From Candidatus Kryptoniota bacterium (lineage in GTDB: Bacteria; Bacteroidota; Ignavibacteria; Kryptoniales; JAKASW01): 59,759 bases of DNA. This document shows, piece by piece, positions 9,401 through 17,837 of this stretch. The notes under the pieces were generated by a model that was given only the letters and a program-made list of their open reading frames with translations, had not been told where the DNA came from and searched no databases. The stretch lies in the NCBI GenBank assembly GCA_036567965.1, contig DATCTN010000011.1, forward strand, positions 1 to 59,759. Direction: 5' to 3'. Position 1 is the first letter of the stretch; every line of letters starts with the position of its first letter. A program made the translations under genes and the position numbers.

Positions 9401-9549
9401 AACGTAATGGTGAATTCGACGGCATGGTTCAGGAAAGGACTTTCAATGTTGTACTAGTGAAACAGAATCATGGTGCTGGAATCGACGCCGAGGCGAAGCC
9501 GGATAGAACGGTTTTGTACAAGGGCGATGAGACAAAAATAAAACTCTAG
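6415..9549 (+). CDS. GH31 alpha-glycosidase with inserted PA14 domain (alpha-xylosidase-like)
   Basis: 1044-residue secreted glycoside hydrolase. Order: short signal peptide, N-terminal beta-sandwich (about 40-320), a PA14 domain (about 323-445; from GLKGEYF to VKLGWDI) inserted before the catalytic barrel, the (beta/alpha)8 barrel, and C-terminal sandwich domains. The nucleophile motif WWLDATEPE places the catalytic Asp at 668, and SGDIG places the acid/base Asp at 738. A PA14 insertion at this point is known from GH31 alpha-xylosidases acting on xyloglucan oligosaccharides in Cellvibrio and Bacteroides, so alpha-xylosidase is the best call, with alpha-glucosidase as the alternative. The start at 6415 has a weak ribosome site; an in-frame ATG at 6448 would also leave a signal peptide. 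It appears to be transcribed on its own from the long upstream gap. Confidence 0.93.
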   Translation: MEKIIVPLCRIMRILLIFALTAQARPNPGDTRDKSNSFRIKSYQKKTDGVIFELVRGKLKLQVLSDDIIRVVYTPSDSFSTRESVSVIKKEWLPVHYKVGGDKSFVTMNTRAIKVKVNKTTGAIAFYDRKGKLLLEEPANGKSMIAANIAGEDTWTAEQKFMSPEDEALYGLGQFQDGIMNWRNVYARLKQRNTTIAMPVVISNKGYGLFWDNTSYTEFNPDLTKIDMNFDGNSLSAMLKTKEKGTYIFDIERNNVNAIELKVGNQTIYRHDTGVHVSSSVAKVDLEANREYTVELICHDKRLTPAIPDRYLAPGDGSPGGHGLKGEYFANRNLEGTPSFVRVDPKVDFDWGSGSPAMGFPTDNFSVRWTGKLSAPKTIDSCTLTVTSDDGARLYVDGQMVTNGWVERGSTTDEYKLKLVAGKEYDIKVEYFEAFGGASVKLGWDIGTSGKEDDELSKDVHIYYRHPAQAEETVWKSLVADDIDYYLLYGPESDRIVGAMRELTGRAPLYPKWAYGLFLSHMAWNDQKEIIDVAKGHRERNIPFDCIVQDGTYWKQWPDNEWGSSRFDSARYPDPVSMITAVHDMNSHFMISVWPRFNSKTDTYKMLEPKGYMLGLQKTSAAGNEGVALEDVTTNAVYDAFNPSARKMYWQFINDRLFSLGVDAWWLDATEPEWNYDFSRARTYLGTGERYLNCYALMSMTGVYEGQRSTESTKRPFILTRSAFPGQQRYAVTSWSGDIGYDWTTYRIQIAAGLNFAITGVPYWTTDIGGFVPGADLNSADYRELLTRWFQYGAFCPIFRVHGCRQTELWRGGEDSEKQLVKTDNLRYRLMPYIYSLGAMVTFDNYTIMRPLIMDFRTDRNILNIADQFMFGTAFLVNSVTEPKAMSRKVYLPEDKGGWYDFWTGSKNAGGRTIETPAPIDIIPLFVRAGSIIPMGPYEQYASEKNDPIELRIYSGADGMFTLYEDENDNFNYEKGKKATIRFSWDEKSKTLTIGERNGEFDGMVQERTFNVVLVKQNHGAGIDAEAKPDRTVLYKGDETKIKL

Positions 9550-9913
9550 CTGAGGAGGATACTTGGCCTCGAACAGGTTTCAGCATCAGGAGGCTGTTGA
9601 AATAATAAGATGTCTTTGTCAAATGCTTGGTGAGATAAAGTCAGATCTGATTTTCTCACCTATTCCCGTCCGGTAAACTTTGAAGGTTAAGAGTGTATGT
9701 CTTCAAATTCAAGTGGACAAGCCATTGGCTTTTCTAGGGAGAGTAAAGAATTCTGTTTAAATGTTAATGAAGAGGATTAACTAAATGCGGTTGATGGCCG
9801 CCTTGCGGGATGAATTCTAAATCAAACTTAACAAAAACCGGCTTGATTCATAAGGTGCACTGCAGTTGGCAGGTCGTTATGATCGCAAGCCTCCGGATTC
9901 TTTAAGGACCAGC
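9550..9913 (+). other. Non-coding gap between GH31 and GH130 genes
   Basis: About 360 bases without a convincing gene, clear hairpin terminator or repeat. The GH130 frame extends back to a TTG at 9866, but the better start is 9914. Confidence 0.5.
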
Positions 9914-11005
9914 TTGAGAAATTATTACTACGTTATTCTCCTCGGCTTTCTCATCTTGGGTCTAGCCAATGGGTCGGACAGATGGGTCATAGGTCCGTTT
10001 GTGAGACCTGCGGGCAATCCGGTGCTGAAGCCTGATTCCACGCTTGTTTTCGTCTCACCGGTGACTAGAGACACTATCAGATGGCAGGCGGCTGACGTCT
10101 TCAACCCGGCGGCAATCGTCAGGAACGGCGAGATCTATTTGCTGTACAGGTGTGAAGACAACCCGGGGGCCGGCATAGGGCGCCGGACGTCGACGATCGG
10201 AGTGGCGGTAAGCGAAGATGGGATACACTTCACGAAATACAAAGAACCCGTGCTTTACCCGGACAGTGGCGTTTTTTTCCACTACGATTATCCGGGCGGG
10301 TGTGAGGACCCGCGTGTCGTGCAGACGGAAGATGGCCTCTATATGATGACGTACACGAGCTGGAACTTGAAGGTAGCCAGGTTAAGCGTCGCCACGTCGC
10401 GCGATCTATATCAATGGAAGAAACGTGGGCCCGCGTTTGCGAGGGCCTATGGCGGACGGTTCCTTGACACGTGGTCCAAGTCGGGAGCGATAGTCACGAT
10501 GTTCAATGGGGACGTACAAGTTGCGACGAAGATAGACGGGAAATACTGGATGTACTGGGGTGATCACTTCATCCATATAGCCTATTCCAACAACCTGGTT
10601 CATTGGACGCCCATGCTTGACAGCGCCGGGAGGCTGATGAATGTCGTCTCTCCAAGGCCGAAGATGTACGACAGCCAGATAGCTGAATGCGGACCTCCCG
10701 CGGTGATAACAAAAGATGGGATCGTTCTGCTGTACAATGGCGAGAATGCATGGGGTGAAAACGCATCTCCATCGCTCGCAAAGGGAAGGTACTCGGTTGG
10801 CGAGCTGTTGTTTGATCGCGCCAGGCCCTGGAAAGTCATCGCGCGCACTTGTGGACCCATACTCAAGCCCACGCTCGTGGACGAGCTCACAGGCCAGTAC
10901 AAAGCGGGGACGACGTTCGTCGAAGGGCTGGTGCGATTCAAAGGGAGGTGGTATCTCTACTATGGCGCCGCCGATTCGCGAGTGAATGTCGCTATTGCGG
11001 AATAG
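9914..11005 (+). CDS. Secreted GH130-like beta-mannoside phosphorylase/hydrolase
   Basis: Five-bladed propeller glycosidase of about 363 residues, best matched to GH130 (phosphorylases and hydrolases of beta-mannosides). Motifs seen: FNPAAIV near the start of blade one, IGVAVSEDGIHF, the family's GGCEDPRVV segment carrying the catalytic Asp, ECGPPAV later, and a closing LYYGAADSRVNVAIAE. I place the start at TTG 9914, which has AAGGA five bases upstream and gives the membrane-like leader MRNYYYVILLGFLILGLANG. The longer TTG frame at 9866 would put 16 polar residues before the leader. A signal peptide suggests a hydrolase acting outside the cytoplasm, because phosphorolysis normally needs cytosolic phosphate. 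The specific linkage is not predictable. Confidence 0.82.
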   Translation: MRNYYYVILLGFLILGLANGSDRWVIGPFVRPAGNPVLKPDSTLVFVSPVTRDTIRWQAADVFNPAAIVRNGEIYLLYRCEDNPGAGIGRRTSTIGVAVSEDGIHFTKYKEPVLYPDSGVFFHYDYPGGCEDPRVVQTEDGLYMMTYTSWNLKVARLSVATSRDLYQWKKRGPAFARAYGGRFLDTWSKSGAIVTMFNGDVQVATKIDGKYWMYWGDHFIHIAYSNNLVHWTPMLDSAGRLMNVVSPRPKMYDSQIAECGPPAVITKDGIVLLYNGENAWGENASPSLAKGRYSVGELLFDRARPWKVIARTCGPILKPTLVDELTGQYKAGTTFVEGLVRFKGRWYLYYGAADSRVNVAIAE

Positions 11006-11095
11006 AACTTTTTCCGGCTTAGTGCTGCGCCATGTTCAGAAAAACCCTTCGTCTTGCCAATCCTGGCATAACAGCCCGGATTTTGAACGTCAGAA

Positions 11096-11126
11096 AGTTC
11101 GAGTCATCGTTCCGATCGAGGAGCAA
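11096..11126 (+). repeat. Dispersed repeat, copy A (GTTCGAGTCATCG family)
   Basis: The word AGTTCGAGTCATCGTTCCGA followed by TCGAGGAGCAA recurs near 32135 and 49623, and its first half at 13609, always in gaps between genes. Flanking bases to the left are also loosely similar. It contains a tRNA T-loop-like GTTCGAGTC but no tRNA around it. The rest of the gap 11006-11306 shows no gene. Confidence 0.6.
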
Positions 11127-11306
11127 TAGGGTCCGATTGACTTTGAAGACATACAGGCACTATTTAGAGCGTCAAGGCGGGGCAACCCTTTTGCGAAATG
11201 GGATATGCAAGATTTCTGAGCAGGGGTAGATTGCCATTAGCTGTCACCGGCGGACCTTAAACTAAGAGGAATATGTTGTATGAATTAAAGTGAGAGTAGA
11301 TCGGGC

Positions 11307-13121
11307 ATGAAAAAGCATATCAAAAAGGTCGCCGTGCTCTTCCCACTCATTGCGTTCGTGTTCCTGGTTGAACGATGCCAGGCTGCCAAGCCGATTATCC
11401 ATTACACGGTCACCATCGACTCCGCGAATCTGTCCGGCTTCCGCGTCGACATGAAAATTCATGACGCGCCCGACACATTATGGCTTGCCTTCGCTCAACA
11501 TCCTGAGTACAACGAATTCTTCTGGAAGAATCTAAGAGATCTGACGGTGGAATGTGATGGAGAGATCGTTCCCATCGTGCGTGAAGACAGCGCTCTTTGG
11601 AGGGCGGTCGTGCGAAAACCCGACGTTGTTGTCCATTACCGATTTGAAATGACGAAAGAAACTAGCCCAAGGCGCGGAAGCTGGCGCTTGTTCCTTCGTG
11701 AAACAGGGGGACTCATCGGTGGAGTGCAGACATTTCTGTACATCGTTGGATGCGAAGATGCCCGCTCCACTGTAACATTGGTGATTCCTGCGAGTTGGCG
11801 GGCAGCTACCGGTCTCTCATCGGAAGGCAGTTTGAATGCGTATTCCGCATCCAATGTGGATCAGCTTGTCGACTCTCCGATCCTTTTAGGAAAATTTCAT
11901 GAATGGACCTTTTTCGTCGATGACATTCCTCATCACGCAGTGTATTTGCCTTTGCATGGGACTGTACCATTCGACACAAGTGTATTCGTGGACGACATTG
12001 AAAAGATCGTGCGGGCAGCAATGGCGATATTCAAACGTGCTCCATACCGGGAATATTGGTTTCTTATTCAAGATGGCGCTGACGATGCTCTCGAGCACCT
12101 TAATTCTCTGTCTCTTGGTGCGGAGAGTTCGCAGCTGGCGAACAACCCGCACGCCTTTGACGAAGAAATTGCGCACGAGTTCTTCCACACCTGGAATCTC
12201 GTTAGCATTCGTCCAAAAGAACAGACCAAGATCACCTACAAGGAGACAACTCCTACGCCGGTCTTGTGGTGGTCTGAAGGAGTCACGATCTACTACGCGA
12301 ACAAGATATTGCGGCAGACGGGAATCCTTGACACTGCGGAATACGTCCGGAGCTTTGAGAACAATATTGCGTCGTACTACCAGAGCGCGGGCAATTCCCG
12401 GATGTCCCCGGAACATGCAAGCCTGACCGTCAATCATCCTGACCCGGCAGACAGCGGCTACACTGCAAGCTATTACACGCAGGGCATGCTTTTCGGACAA
12501 TTGCTGGACATTGCCCTTCGTGATTCGTCCCATATGCGCAGAGGACTGGATGACGTGATGAAGGCGATGTTTGAGAAGTATACCAGGTCGGTAGGGTTCA
12601 CAAATAAGGATCTCGAGGAGACTTCGAGTCAAGTTTGCGGTTGCGACTTGCATCAGTTTTTTCAGGACCATATATGGGGCATACATCCGCTGAACCTTGA
12701 ACCATACCTGAACAGCATCGGGTTGCGCGCTGTTATAAACCGCGTGGTAGCGAAAGACTCAGCAGGGAAACCTCAACCGGATCTTCGAGTTTATGCGTTC
12801 ACGCAGTTGCATGATGGTCATGTGCGAATCTATATCTACGGTGTTCCGACGGCCTGGTGGCGCGCCGGCCTCCGGACCGGCGATGATATTTTGGCGGTCG
12901 ACGGTCAACAAATTGGAAGTGCAGACCAGTTTCGTGAAATCATTGCGGGCAAAACGCTGGGAGACAGTCTCGTCATTCAGTATCTCCGTGATGCTAAGCC
13001 GGAGCAGACCACGGTTCATCTCACTTCATATGAACTGGTAAAGGTGGACTTGGATGAAATTCCGAACCCTACTCTCCGTCAGCAGGAAATGCTGAAGCTC
13101 TGGATTGCAGGAACGCTGTAG
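11307..13121 (+). CDS. M61 family glycyl aminopeptidase-like metallopeptidase with PDZ domain
   Basis: 604-residue secreted zinc peptidase. After a signal peptide (about 1-26) comes the M61 N-terminal beta domain (30-200), then the catalytic domain with HEFFH (His290, Glu291, His294) and a downstream Glu324 in WWSEG as the expected third zinc ligand. A C-terminal PDZ domain (about 505-585) is marked by RAGLRTGDDILAVDGQQI. Known M61 enzymes remove N-terminal Gly or Ala and share this M61-PDZ layout. The length is typical. The start has only a weak Shine-Dalgarno. Neighbours give no functional hint, since the gene sits between a glycosidase and a decayed region. The protein probably acts in the periplasm on peptides. 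Confidence 0.9.
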   Translation: MKKHIKKVAVLFPLIAFVFLVERCQAAKPIIHYTVTIDSANLSGFRVDMKIHDAPDTLWLAFAQHPEYNEFFWKNLRDLTVECDGEIVPIVREDSALWRAVVRKPDVVVHYRFEMTKETSPRRGSWRLFLRETGGLIGGVQTFLYIVGCEDARSTVTLVIPASWRAATGLSSEGSLNAYSASNVDQLVDSPILLGKFHEWTFFVDDIPHHAVYLPLHGTVPFDTSVFVDDIEKIVRAAMAIFKRAPYREYWFLIQDGADDALEHLNSLSLGAESSQLANNPHAFDEEIAHEFFHTWNLVSIRPKEQTKITYKETTPTPVLWWSEGVTIYYANKILRQTGILDTAEYVRSFENNIASYYQSAGNSRMSPEHASLTVNHPDPADSGYTASYYTQGMLFGQLLDIALRDSSHMRRGLDDVMKAMFEKYTRSVGFTNKDLEETSSQVCGCDLHQFFQDHIWGIHPLNLEPYLNSIGLRAVINRVVAKDSAGKPQPDLRVYAFTQLHDGHVRIYIYGVPTAWWRAGLRTGDDILAVDGQQIGSADQFREIIAGKTLGDSLVIQYLRDAKPEQTTVHLTSYELVKVDLDEIPNPTLRQQEMLKLWIAGTL

Positions 13122-13188
13122 GGAACAAAAATCGCGGACACCATGCTCCTCCTTGACTTTCCACTTTATGGATTGATAAATGCACACT

Positions 13189-13354
13189 ATGGTCTGTATA
13201 GCCACAAGCTTTGAAGGCTTCATTGCGAGAAAGGTTGGTTAACTTCCACTGGCTGACAGAGTTCGAGAGCCCGGAAGGCTTCTCCGACCGCGGAAAATTT
13301 ATAAACAAAATTGACGCATTCGTTATTGGGAGGGGCACTTTTGAAAGAATTTAA
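13189..13354 (+). pseudogene. Broken dihydrofolate-reductase-like gene (RibD C-terminal type)
   Basis: Starting at ATG 13189, one frame reads MVCIATSFEGFIARKVG and stops. The next frame continues as FHWLTEFESPEGFSD, then KFINKIDAFVIGRGTFE, and stops at 13354. Together these align with the start of small dihydrofolate-reductase-like proteins, whose usual pattern is SLDGFIARxDGSxDWL, then a segment ending in IDxVVMGRxTYE. So it is the first 55-60 residues of such a gene with one frameshift and the remaining two thirds missing. It lies directly beside the insertion-sequence fragment, which may have caused the damage. Confidence 0.6.
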
Positions 13355-13608
13355 TTTGGATCACTTTTCAGCGGGAGGTCAATGTCATTTAGTTTCATCC
13401 ACCATGCTTTAGGTCTCCTGCGGGGCGGGATACTAGCTGCGCTACCAAGTTCTGACCGCGTGCTTTGGGAGGATGGGTTGGGAGTACTGCCGATCAAAAA
13501 CTGATCCGCCCCTCTGTTGTGTTTCAAGGTGAAGTCAGGACACCGCCCAAAGAAACTGTGTTCCTTTAAGCATTCTTCTAAGAAGAATCCTCAAACTGAC
13601 GTTTAATA

Positions 13609-13903
13609 AGTTCGAGTCATCGACCGTATTCTCTTCTCCATTTGTGGCGAAGCCATCACTTCGTGATAGTACGTCGTATCGCTGATACCGAGTTGCTGGA
13701 CAACTTCTGCCAGCGTCTGACCTTTTGCCATTTGGACTTCTGCCTCTCGCAGCATTGCCACGATCGATTCCACCGTGTGCCGCTTCTTTCCCATGATATC
13801 TCCTCTACGAGGTTCTACGAACTCGTAGAGTCGTAGACCTTTGGTCCTTATGTTACTCGTTTTACTAATATAACATTGGACCGGTTCTTGGGGGACACGT
13901 CAT
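13609..13903 (-). mobile_element. 5' end of an IS3-family element with truncated orfA
   Basis: On the minus strand the element begins with a terminal-repeat-like TGACGTGTCCCCCAAGAACC (13903 downwards), followed by a leader and an AGAGGAG ribosome site five bases before ATG 13794. The frame starts KKRHTVESIVAMLREAEVQ and continues QLGISDTTYY, the typical N-terminus of IS3-family OrfA (helix-turn-helix). Similarity stops after about 46 residues (near 13660). The frame then runs through unrelated bases and ends in MTRTY at 13603, where the dispersed repeat word AGTTCGAGTCATCG (13609-13622) lies. The rest of orfA, all of orfB and the right end are missing, so the element is dead. Confidence 0.75.
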
Positions 13904-13949
13904 CGCTTCATCGGGAAAACGCGTTCCCGTGAGGGTCCGGCGATCGAAC

Positions 13950-16118
13950 TCATCTAAGGAAAATAAATCCCACGATGCAGGCGAAAGCACTGATGACACA
14001 AGTCGTGAGTATCCCGAATGACGGCACCAGAACCAGGCTCGCTGCGATTGAACCGAGACATCCGCCGACCAAATCGGCCGAGTACAACCACGTTGAAATC
14101 CGTTCTAGGTCAGTGGCAGCTTTGAAACTTGCCAATGCGAAAATACCGGAGACAAAAAACCCGTCCAGCAGAAGAGCCAGCGAAGCTGACAAGAGCGTCC
14201 CAACCAATCCGGAGCTGATGCCGCAATACACAATTAAGCTCAAAGCTATCAGTCCGAGGAGGATAGCACCTCCAATCAATTTCCTCGCTCCCACATCCCA
14301 CCGTATGAACAGACGATTACCTGCCCACGACCCAATCGCGAGTCCACCCATGAACGTTGTGAGCAGATACCCGATGTCTTGATAAAGTGCCCCACTCTTG
14401 TTCTGGTAGTTGAGGATGAGGACGGTCTCCAGTAGCATTCCGGTGAATCCTGCGGTGACAGTTAAGAGGAACAATCTTGTTGCGACGAATCTCTTCTTGA
14501 AAACTATAACCAGTGCCACAATCATCGTGAGCCAAAAAAAGGGGGACTTGATGGCAGAATCTGTGAGACTCGTCGTATCGGAGTTCAGATCGATTCCACC
14601 TACGAACTTGGACAACCAAATTGAAAGTGTGTAGCCGTAGCAGGCGGGCTTCAGGTCTGAATTCGGATCGACGCTCACTGATGAAAGTAGATTTTCTACG
14701 GTCTTGAATCGATCGTTAGTGTAGACATAGTTGATGTATTCCGGTGAAACCAGCCTGGTATTCAGATGCCTGTTGCGGAATCTGCCGCATAAGATCGACG
14801 TGTCCGCAGTCAGCGGTGAATCCGAAGCGATAAAGACATTTGCTACACCAGGTAACACGACCGTATTTGCGAAGACCGCACGGAGAGCACGGTATATGCT
14901 TCCGTTTCTTTTCACCAGCTGATTGGTCCATAAGTTTTCTGCGGACGGAATCATGAATGCAACTATCCCTTCACGGGTCAGTTCGCGCGAGCAGTGCTCA
15001 AAAAACTCCTGAGTATAGAATCGATTGTTCTGCGCGGACATAGGTTCGGGCATAGCGACGAGTATCACGTCATATGACTGTCCAGTGAATCGACGTGGGT
15101 CCTGATTGATGATGCGGACCCTGCCGTCATAAATTGCATCGCGAAAGCCGGCAGGGAGGTGATTCAAGACTGCCTCTATCATGTTTCTATTCATCTCGAT
15201 ATAGTCGATCGTATCGACAGGCAATTTCAGAAGCTCGAAGATGATTCCCTCCAAGCCGCCGCCCAAAACTAGAATCTTCTTTGGACTTGCCGATTGGAGT
15301 GTAGAGAGTTGTACAAATTCCTCCGCCGCCGTTGTCTCCGTTTCATATGAGAGGGCATCATTTTCGAAGACACAGACTTGTTCCTCCTGTGCAGTTACGC
15401 TTATCCGTCCGTAAGGCGTGTCAAAGGTCCCGACGAGATCCGGATGATTCCAGGAGGTCATCCATCTGCCAATTGATCCTGAGAGACAGATCAACACAAT
15501 CAAGGCGACAAGCCCGATCGTTGACAGATATTTCTCTGCAGGACGATACGACGAATACATTAAAACGACCCCTGCAGAGATTGCCGAACAGAAGAAAGCA
15601 CCAGTAAGGTTTTGGATGCCGAGCATCAGCAAGAACGTTGAAAGAAGTCCGCCGACCACACCACCAGCGCTTTCGATTGCATATGCGTTCGCTAAAGTTC
15701 CGCCTTCCGACATGAATCTATTCGCTGAAAACTGAAAGAGTACACCTGTTAGAAGACTGATCGGGAGCAAAGCCGCGGCGAGCGCCGCAACCTGTAGCTC
15801 GAATGGCAGGTATCCGCCCGGGACGGCTCCAAAAATCACCCTTGTCCCTCGAATGAAGGCGATGTCGATCAACAACACAAGTGATGTCAGCAGGAAAAGC
15901 AAATGGACACGTGCTTCGGCCGGTGGGCCGGAACGCCGTCCGAGTGCGGCTCCAAGCGCGGTGCCGAAAAGCCAGAATCCAAGAGAGAGGACATAAATCA
16001 GTTCTATCCCGTAGAAGGCGACGTTCAGCTCGCGCAGGATGATCACCTGACCGAGGATCGAGACGAGACCGACGGCGATCAGGTAGGCAACGCTGGAAGT
16101 AATTTCTTTAATGCGCAA
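13950..16118 (-). CDS. Polytopic membrane protein with embedded spermidine-synthase-like domain
   Basis: 722-residue protein. About seven hydrophobic segments (1-220) precede a soluble Rossmann-like domain (about 225-470), and several more membrane segments form the C-terminal third (510-722). The soluble domain has the polyamine-synthase nucleotide motif VLGGGLEG (about 280), an acidic IEMN strand end, a DPRRF segment and FYTQEFFEHCSRELTREG, as in spermidine synthase. The usual substrate-binding Asp motif after the fold (DxTDP) is replaced by AMPEP, so the reaction may differ. It starts with TTG 16118 directly after an in-frame stop, with AGG seven bases upstream. It follows the MEMO/AMMECR1 gene by 132 bases on the same strand and is probably co-transcribed. 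It might transfer an aminopropyl-like group at the membrane, but this is inference. Confidence 0.85.
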   Translation of the reverse strand: MRIKEITSSVAYLIAVGLVSILGQVIILRELNVAFYGIELIYVLSLGFWLFGTALGAALGRRSGPPAEARVHLLFLLTSLVLLIDIAFIRGTRVIFGAVPGGYLPFELQVAALAAALLPISLLTGVLFQFSANRFMSEGGTLANAYAIESAGGVVGGLLSTFLLMLGIQNLTGAFFCSAISAGVVLMYSSYRPAEKYLSTIGLVALIVLICLSGSIGRWMTSWNHPDLVGTFDTPYGRISVTAQEEQVCVFENDALSYETETTAAEEFVQLSTLQSASPKKILVLGGGLEGIIFELLKLPVDTIDYIEMNRNMIEAVLNHLPAGFRDAIYDGRVRIINQDPRRFTGQSYDVILVAMPEPMSAQNNRFYTQEFFEHCSRELTREGIVAFMIPSAENLWTNQLVKRNGSIYRALRAVFANTVVLPGVANVFIASDSPLTADTSILCGRFRNRHLNTRLVSPEYINYVYTNDRFKTVENLLSSVSVDPNSDLKPACYGYTLSIWLSKFVGGIDLNSDTTSLTDSAIKSPFFWLTMIVALVIVFKKRFVATRLFLLTVTAGFTGMLLETVLILNYQNKSGALYQDIGYLLTTFMGGLAIGSWAGNRLFIRWDVGARKLIGGAILLGLIALSLIVYCGISSGLVGTLLSASLALLLDGFFVSGIFALASFKAATDLERISTWLYSADLVGGCLGSIAASLVLVPSFGILTTCVISAFACIVGFIFLR

Positions 16119-16250
16119 TCAACGACCTGCGAAATAACAGCCCGAAGTTGCCGGTCAAAAGACTTGATTGAATAATGTCATAAAGAGTGCATGGATGCTG
16201 CGGAAGGCTGTGCAATCAGTAACTTCCTTGCGCAAATCTATTCTGCTCAG

Positions 16251-17765
16251 CTAATGATTCTTCGGCTCACTGAAGACGTCGGCCTGAAAAGTGAAAAGCT
16301 CAGCATTTTTCCAATCGCCCGATTCCAGTCCGGCCTTGTGGCAGAGCTGGTCAAGGAAAACATCCTTGGTCCATCCCGTCTCCGTGGCCACTTGCGGCAG
16401 GAATACGCCTTGTTTGTCTCCCTTTTTTATGACCACTCCATCGCGGCCGAGGACAATGTCATCCGCGCTTTTCACTCTTGTGAACGGAGTCAGGACGGAG
16501 ATTTCAATTTCTGCTTTCGACAATTCGTCTTCTCTGAGAGGCTGGAATCGCGGATCGTTGAAGGCGGCTTGCATCGCCATCGCGCCGACGACAGCTCCGA
16601 GCGGTCTGTCTTCCATCATGTATCCGATGCAGCCGCGCAGCTCGCCGTTCTCATTCAACGTCACGAATGCGCCTCGCTTCATTTTCTGAAGATGTCCAAT
16701 CCTTCGCAGAAGCGGAACCGTTTCAGTTGAAAAATATCTCACAAGGGTTGCGCGTGCATATTTCAAGAGCGCGCTCTTGTCGGCTGAATTGAGGACATAT
16801 GATTCACCGATGGCCGATGTGTCGGATTCTTTGGTGGAAGTCATTTTCCCCCTCCCAATTACAACAGAGCCGTATCCCACAACCCGATCAGCGCTCCCAA
16901 GAGGAGTGTAGCCGGAGTTTGTGTAGCTTACAACGGAAGCGGATGTCGCGCCGAGTTCCTTTGCCGTTGCAATTGCCGCGATTATCGGTGCTTCTCCACA
17001 AGCGCATGTTACCAGCCCCGGCGTACCACGATCAAGCTGGGACTCCATCACCGATCTAATGCTATTTAAATCCAGCGTCGCTATCGTGTTGAGTGTTTTA
17101 TCGTCAACATTAATCGCGTCATCGAATCGTGGGTAATGTGAAAGATCGGAGCTCGCGATTATCAGCACTTTCTTCCCGACAAGAATTCCCGCGACTGCAT
17201 CACCGAATCTCTGGCACATCTCTATGTCAGGCGCTCCAACTATCATTGGCAATATCTTCGTCTTTGGAAAGAGATATTTCACGAACGGCAACTGGACCTC
17301 GATTGAATGCTCTTGCGCGTGAACGGCGAGATTTGCGATCACATCGGGATCTTTCTTCATTAGTTCATCCGCCAGGTCTCCCGCCACTTCAACATCGCCG
17401 ATCGGTGTCCCGAACGCACCGTGCGGATAGATCGCGATCTTGTCAAAACCTGCAGTAGTGTGGTTGGTGCCGAGCACTACGATGATGTCGTATTCTTTTC
17501 CTTTCACCTGGTTGTACGCATCCGCGATTATTTGGCCTGCGAATACGTAGCCCGCGTGTGGCGCAATGATCGCGATCGGTTCATCCAGTGTTGAGGGCTT
17601 CGCCTCGTCGAGAAAGGCTTTTATCGCATTTGTTAACTTTGTCGGATCACCCGGATAGAATTGACCGGCAAATACCGGTTGCCTGACAGGATCAGATGCT
17701 GATTTTTGCCCCTGGCAGGAACTGGCAAGAAGCAAAAAAGCCACGAACCATAAAACCCTTTTCAT
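16251..17765 (-). CDS. Lipoprotein fusion of MEMO-like and AMMECR1 domains (AmmeMemoRadiSam B+A)
   Basis: 504-residue protein starting at ATG 17765 with GAGGTG upstream. The longer frame from 17813 lacks a signal. The leader MKRVLWFVAFLLLASSC ends in a lipobox, with Cys17 as the lipidated residue. The MEMO domain (about 28-305) keeps the metal triad known from human MEMO1: His70 in PHAGY, His102 in GTNHTT and Cys256 in CACGEAP. The AMMECR1 domain (about 325-500) keeps its signature LRGCIG at 376-381. In most genomes these are two separate genes beside a radical SAM gene. Here they are fused and exported as a lipoprotein. Function of the AmmeMemoRadiSam system is not established; an oxidative or copper/iron-dependent modification is often suggested. 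Confidence 0.9.
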   Translation of the reverse strand: MKRVLWFVAFLLLASSCQGQKSASDPVRQPVFAGQFYPGDPTKLTNAIKAFLDEAKPSTLDEPIAIIAPHAGYVFAGQIIADAYNQVKGKEYDIIVVLGTNHTTAGFDKIAIYPHGAFGTPIGDVEVAGDLADELMKKDPDVIANLAVHAQEHSIEVQLPFVKYLFPKTKILPMIVGAPDIEMCQRFGDAVAGILVGKKVLIIASSDLSHYPRFDDAINVDDKTLNTIATLDLNSIRSVMESQLDRGTPGLVTCACGEAPIIAAIATAKELGATSASVVSYTNSGYTPLGSADRVVGYGSVVIGRGKMTSTKESDTSAIGESYVLNSADKSALLKYARATLVRYFSTETVPLLRRIGHLQKMKRGAFVTLNENGELRGCIGYMMEDRPLGAVVGAMAMQAAFNDPRFQPLREDELSKAEIEISVLTPFTRVKSADDIVLGRDGVVIKKGDKQGVFLPQVATETGWTKDVFLDQLCHKAGLESGDWKNAELFTFQADVFSEPKNH

Positions 17766-17837
17766 GAGCCACCTCATACTAGTTGTTGGCCAGATGCTAA
17801 AATGGTTTGGCACGAAGAAGCGAATAGACCACGAAAA

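Noticed and set aside
11096-11126. Possible tRNA, because of the T-loop-like GTTCGAGTC
   Set aside because: No acceptor, D or anticodon stems around any copy; the word is part of a dispersed repeat.
11886-12686. A 266-codon minus-strand open frame
   Set aside because: Mirror frame of the M61 peptidase, which carries HEFFH and PDZ motifs; Arg/Val-rich shadow composition.
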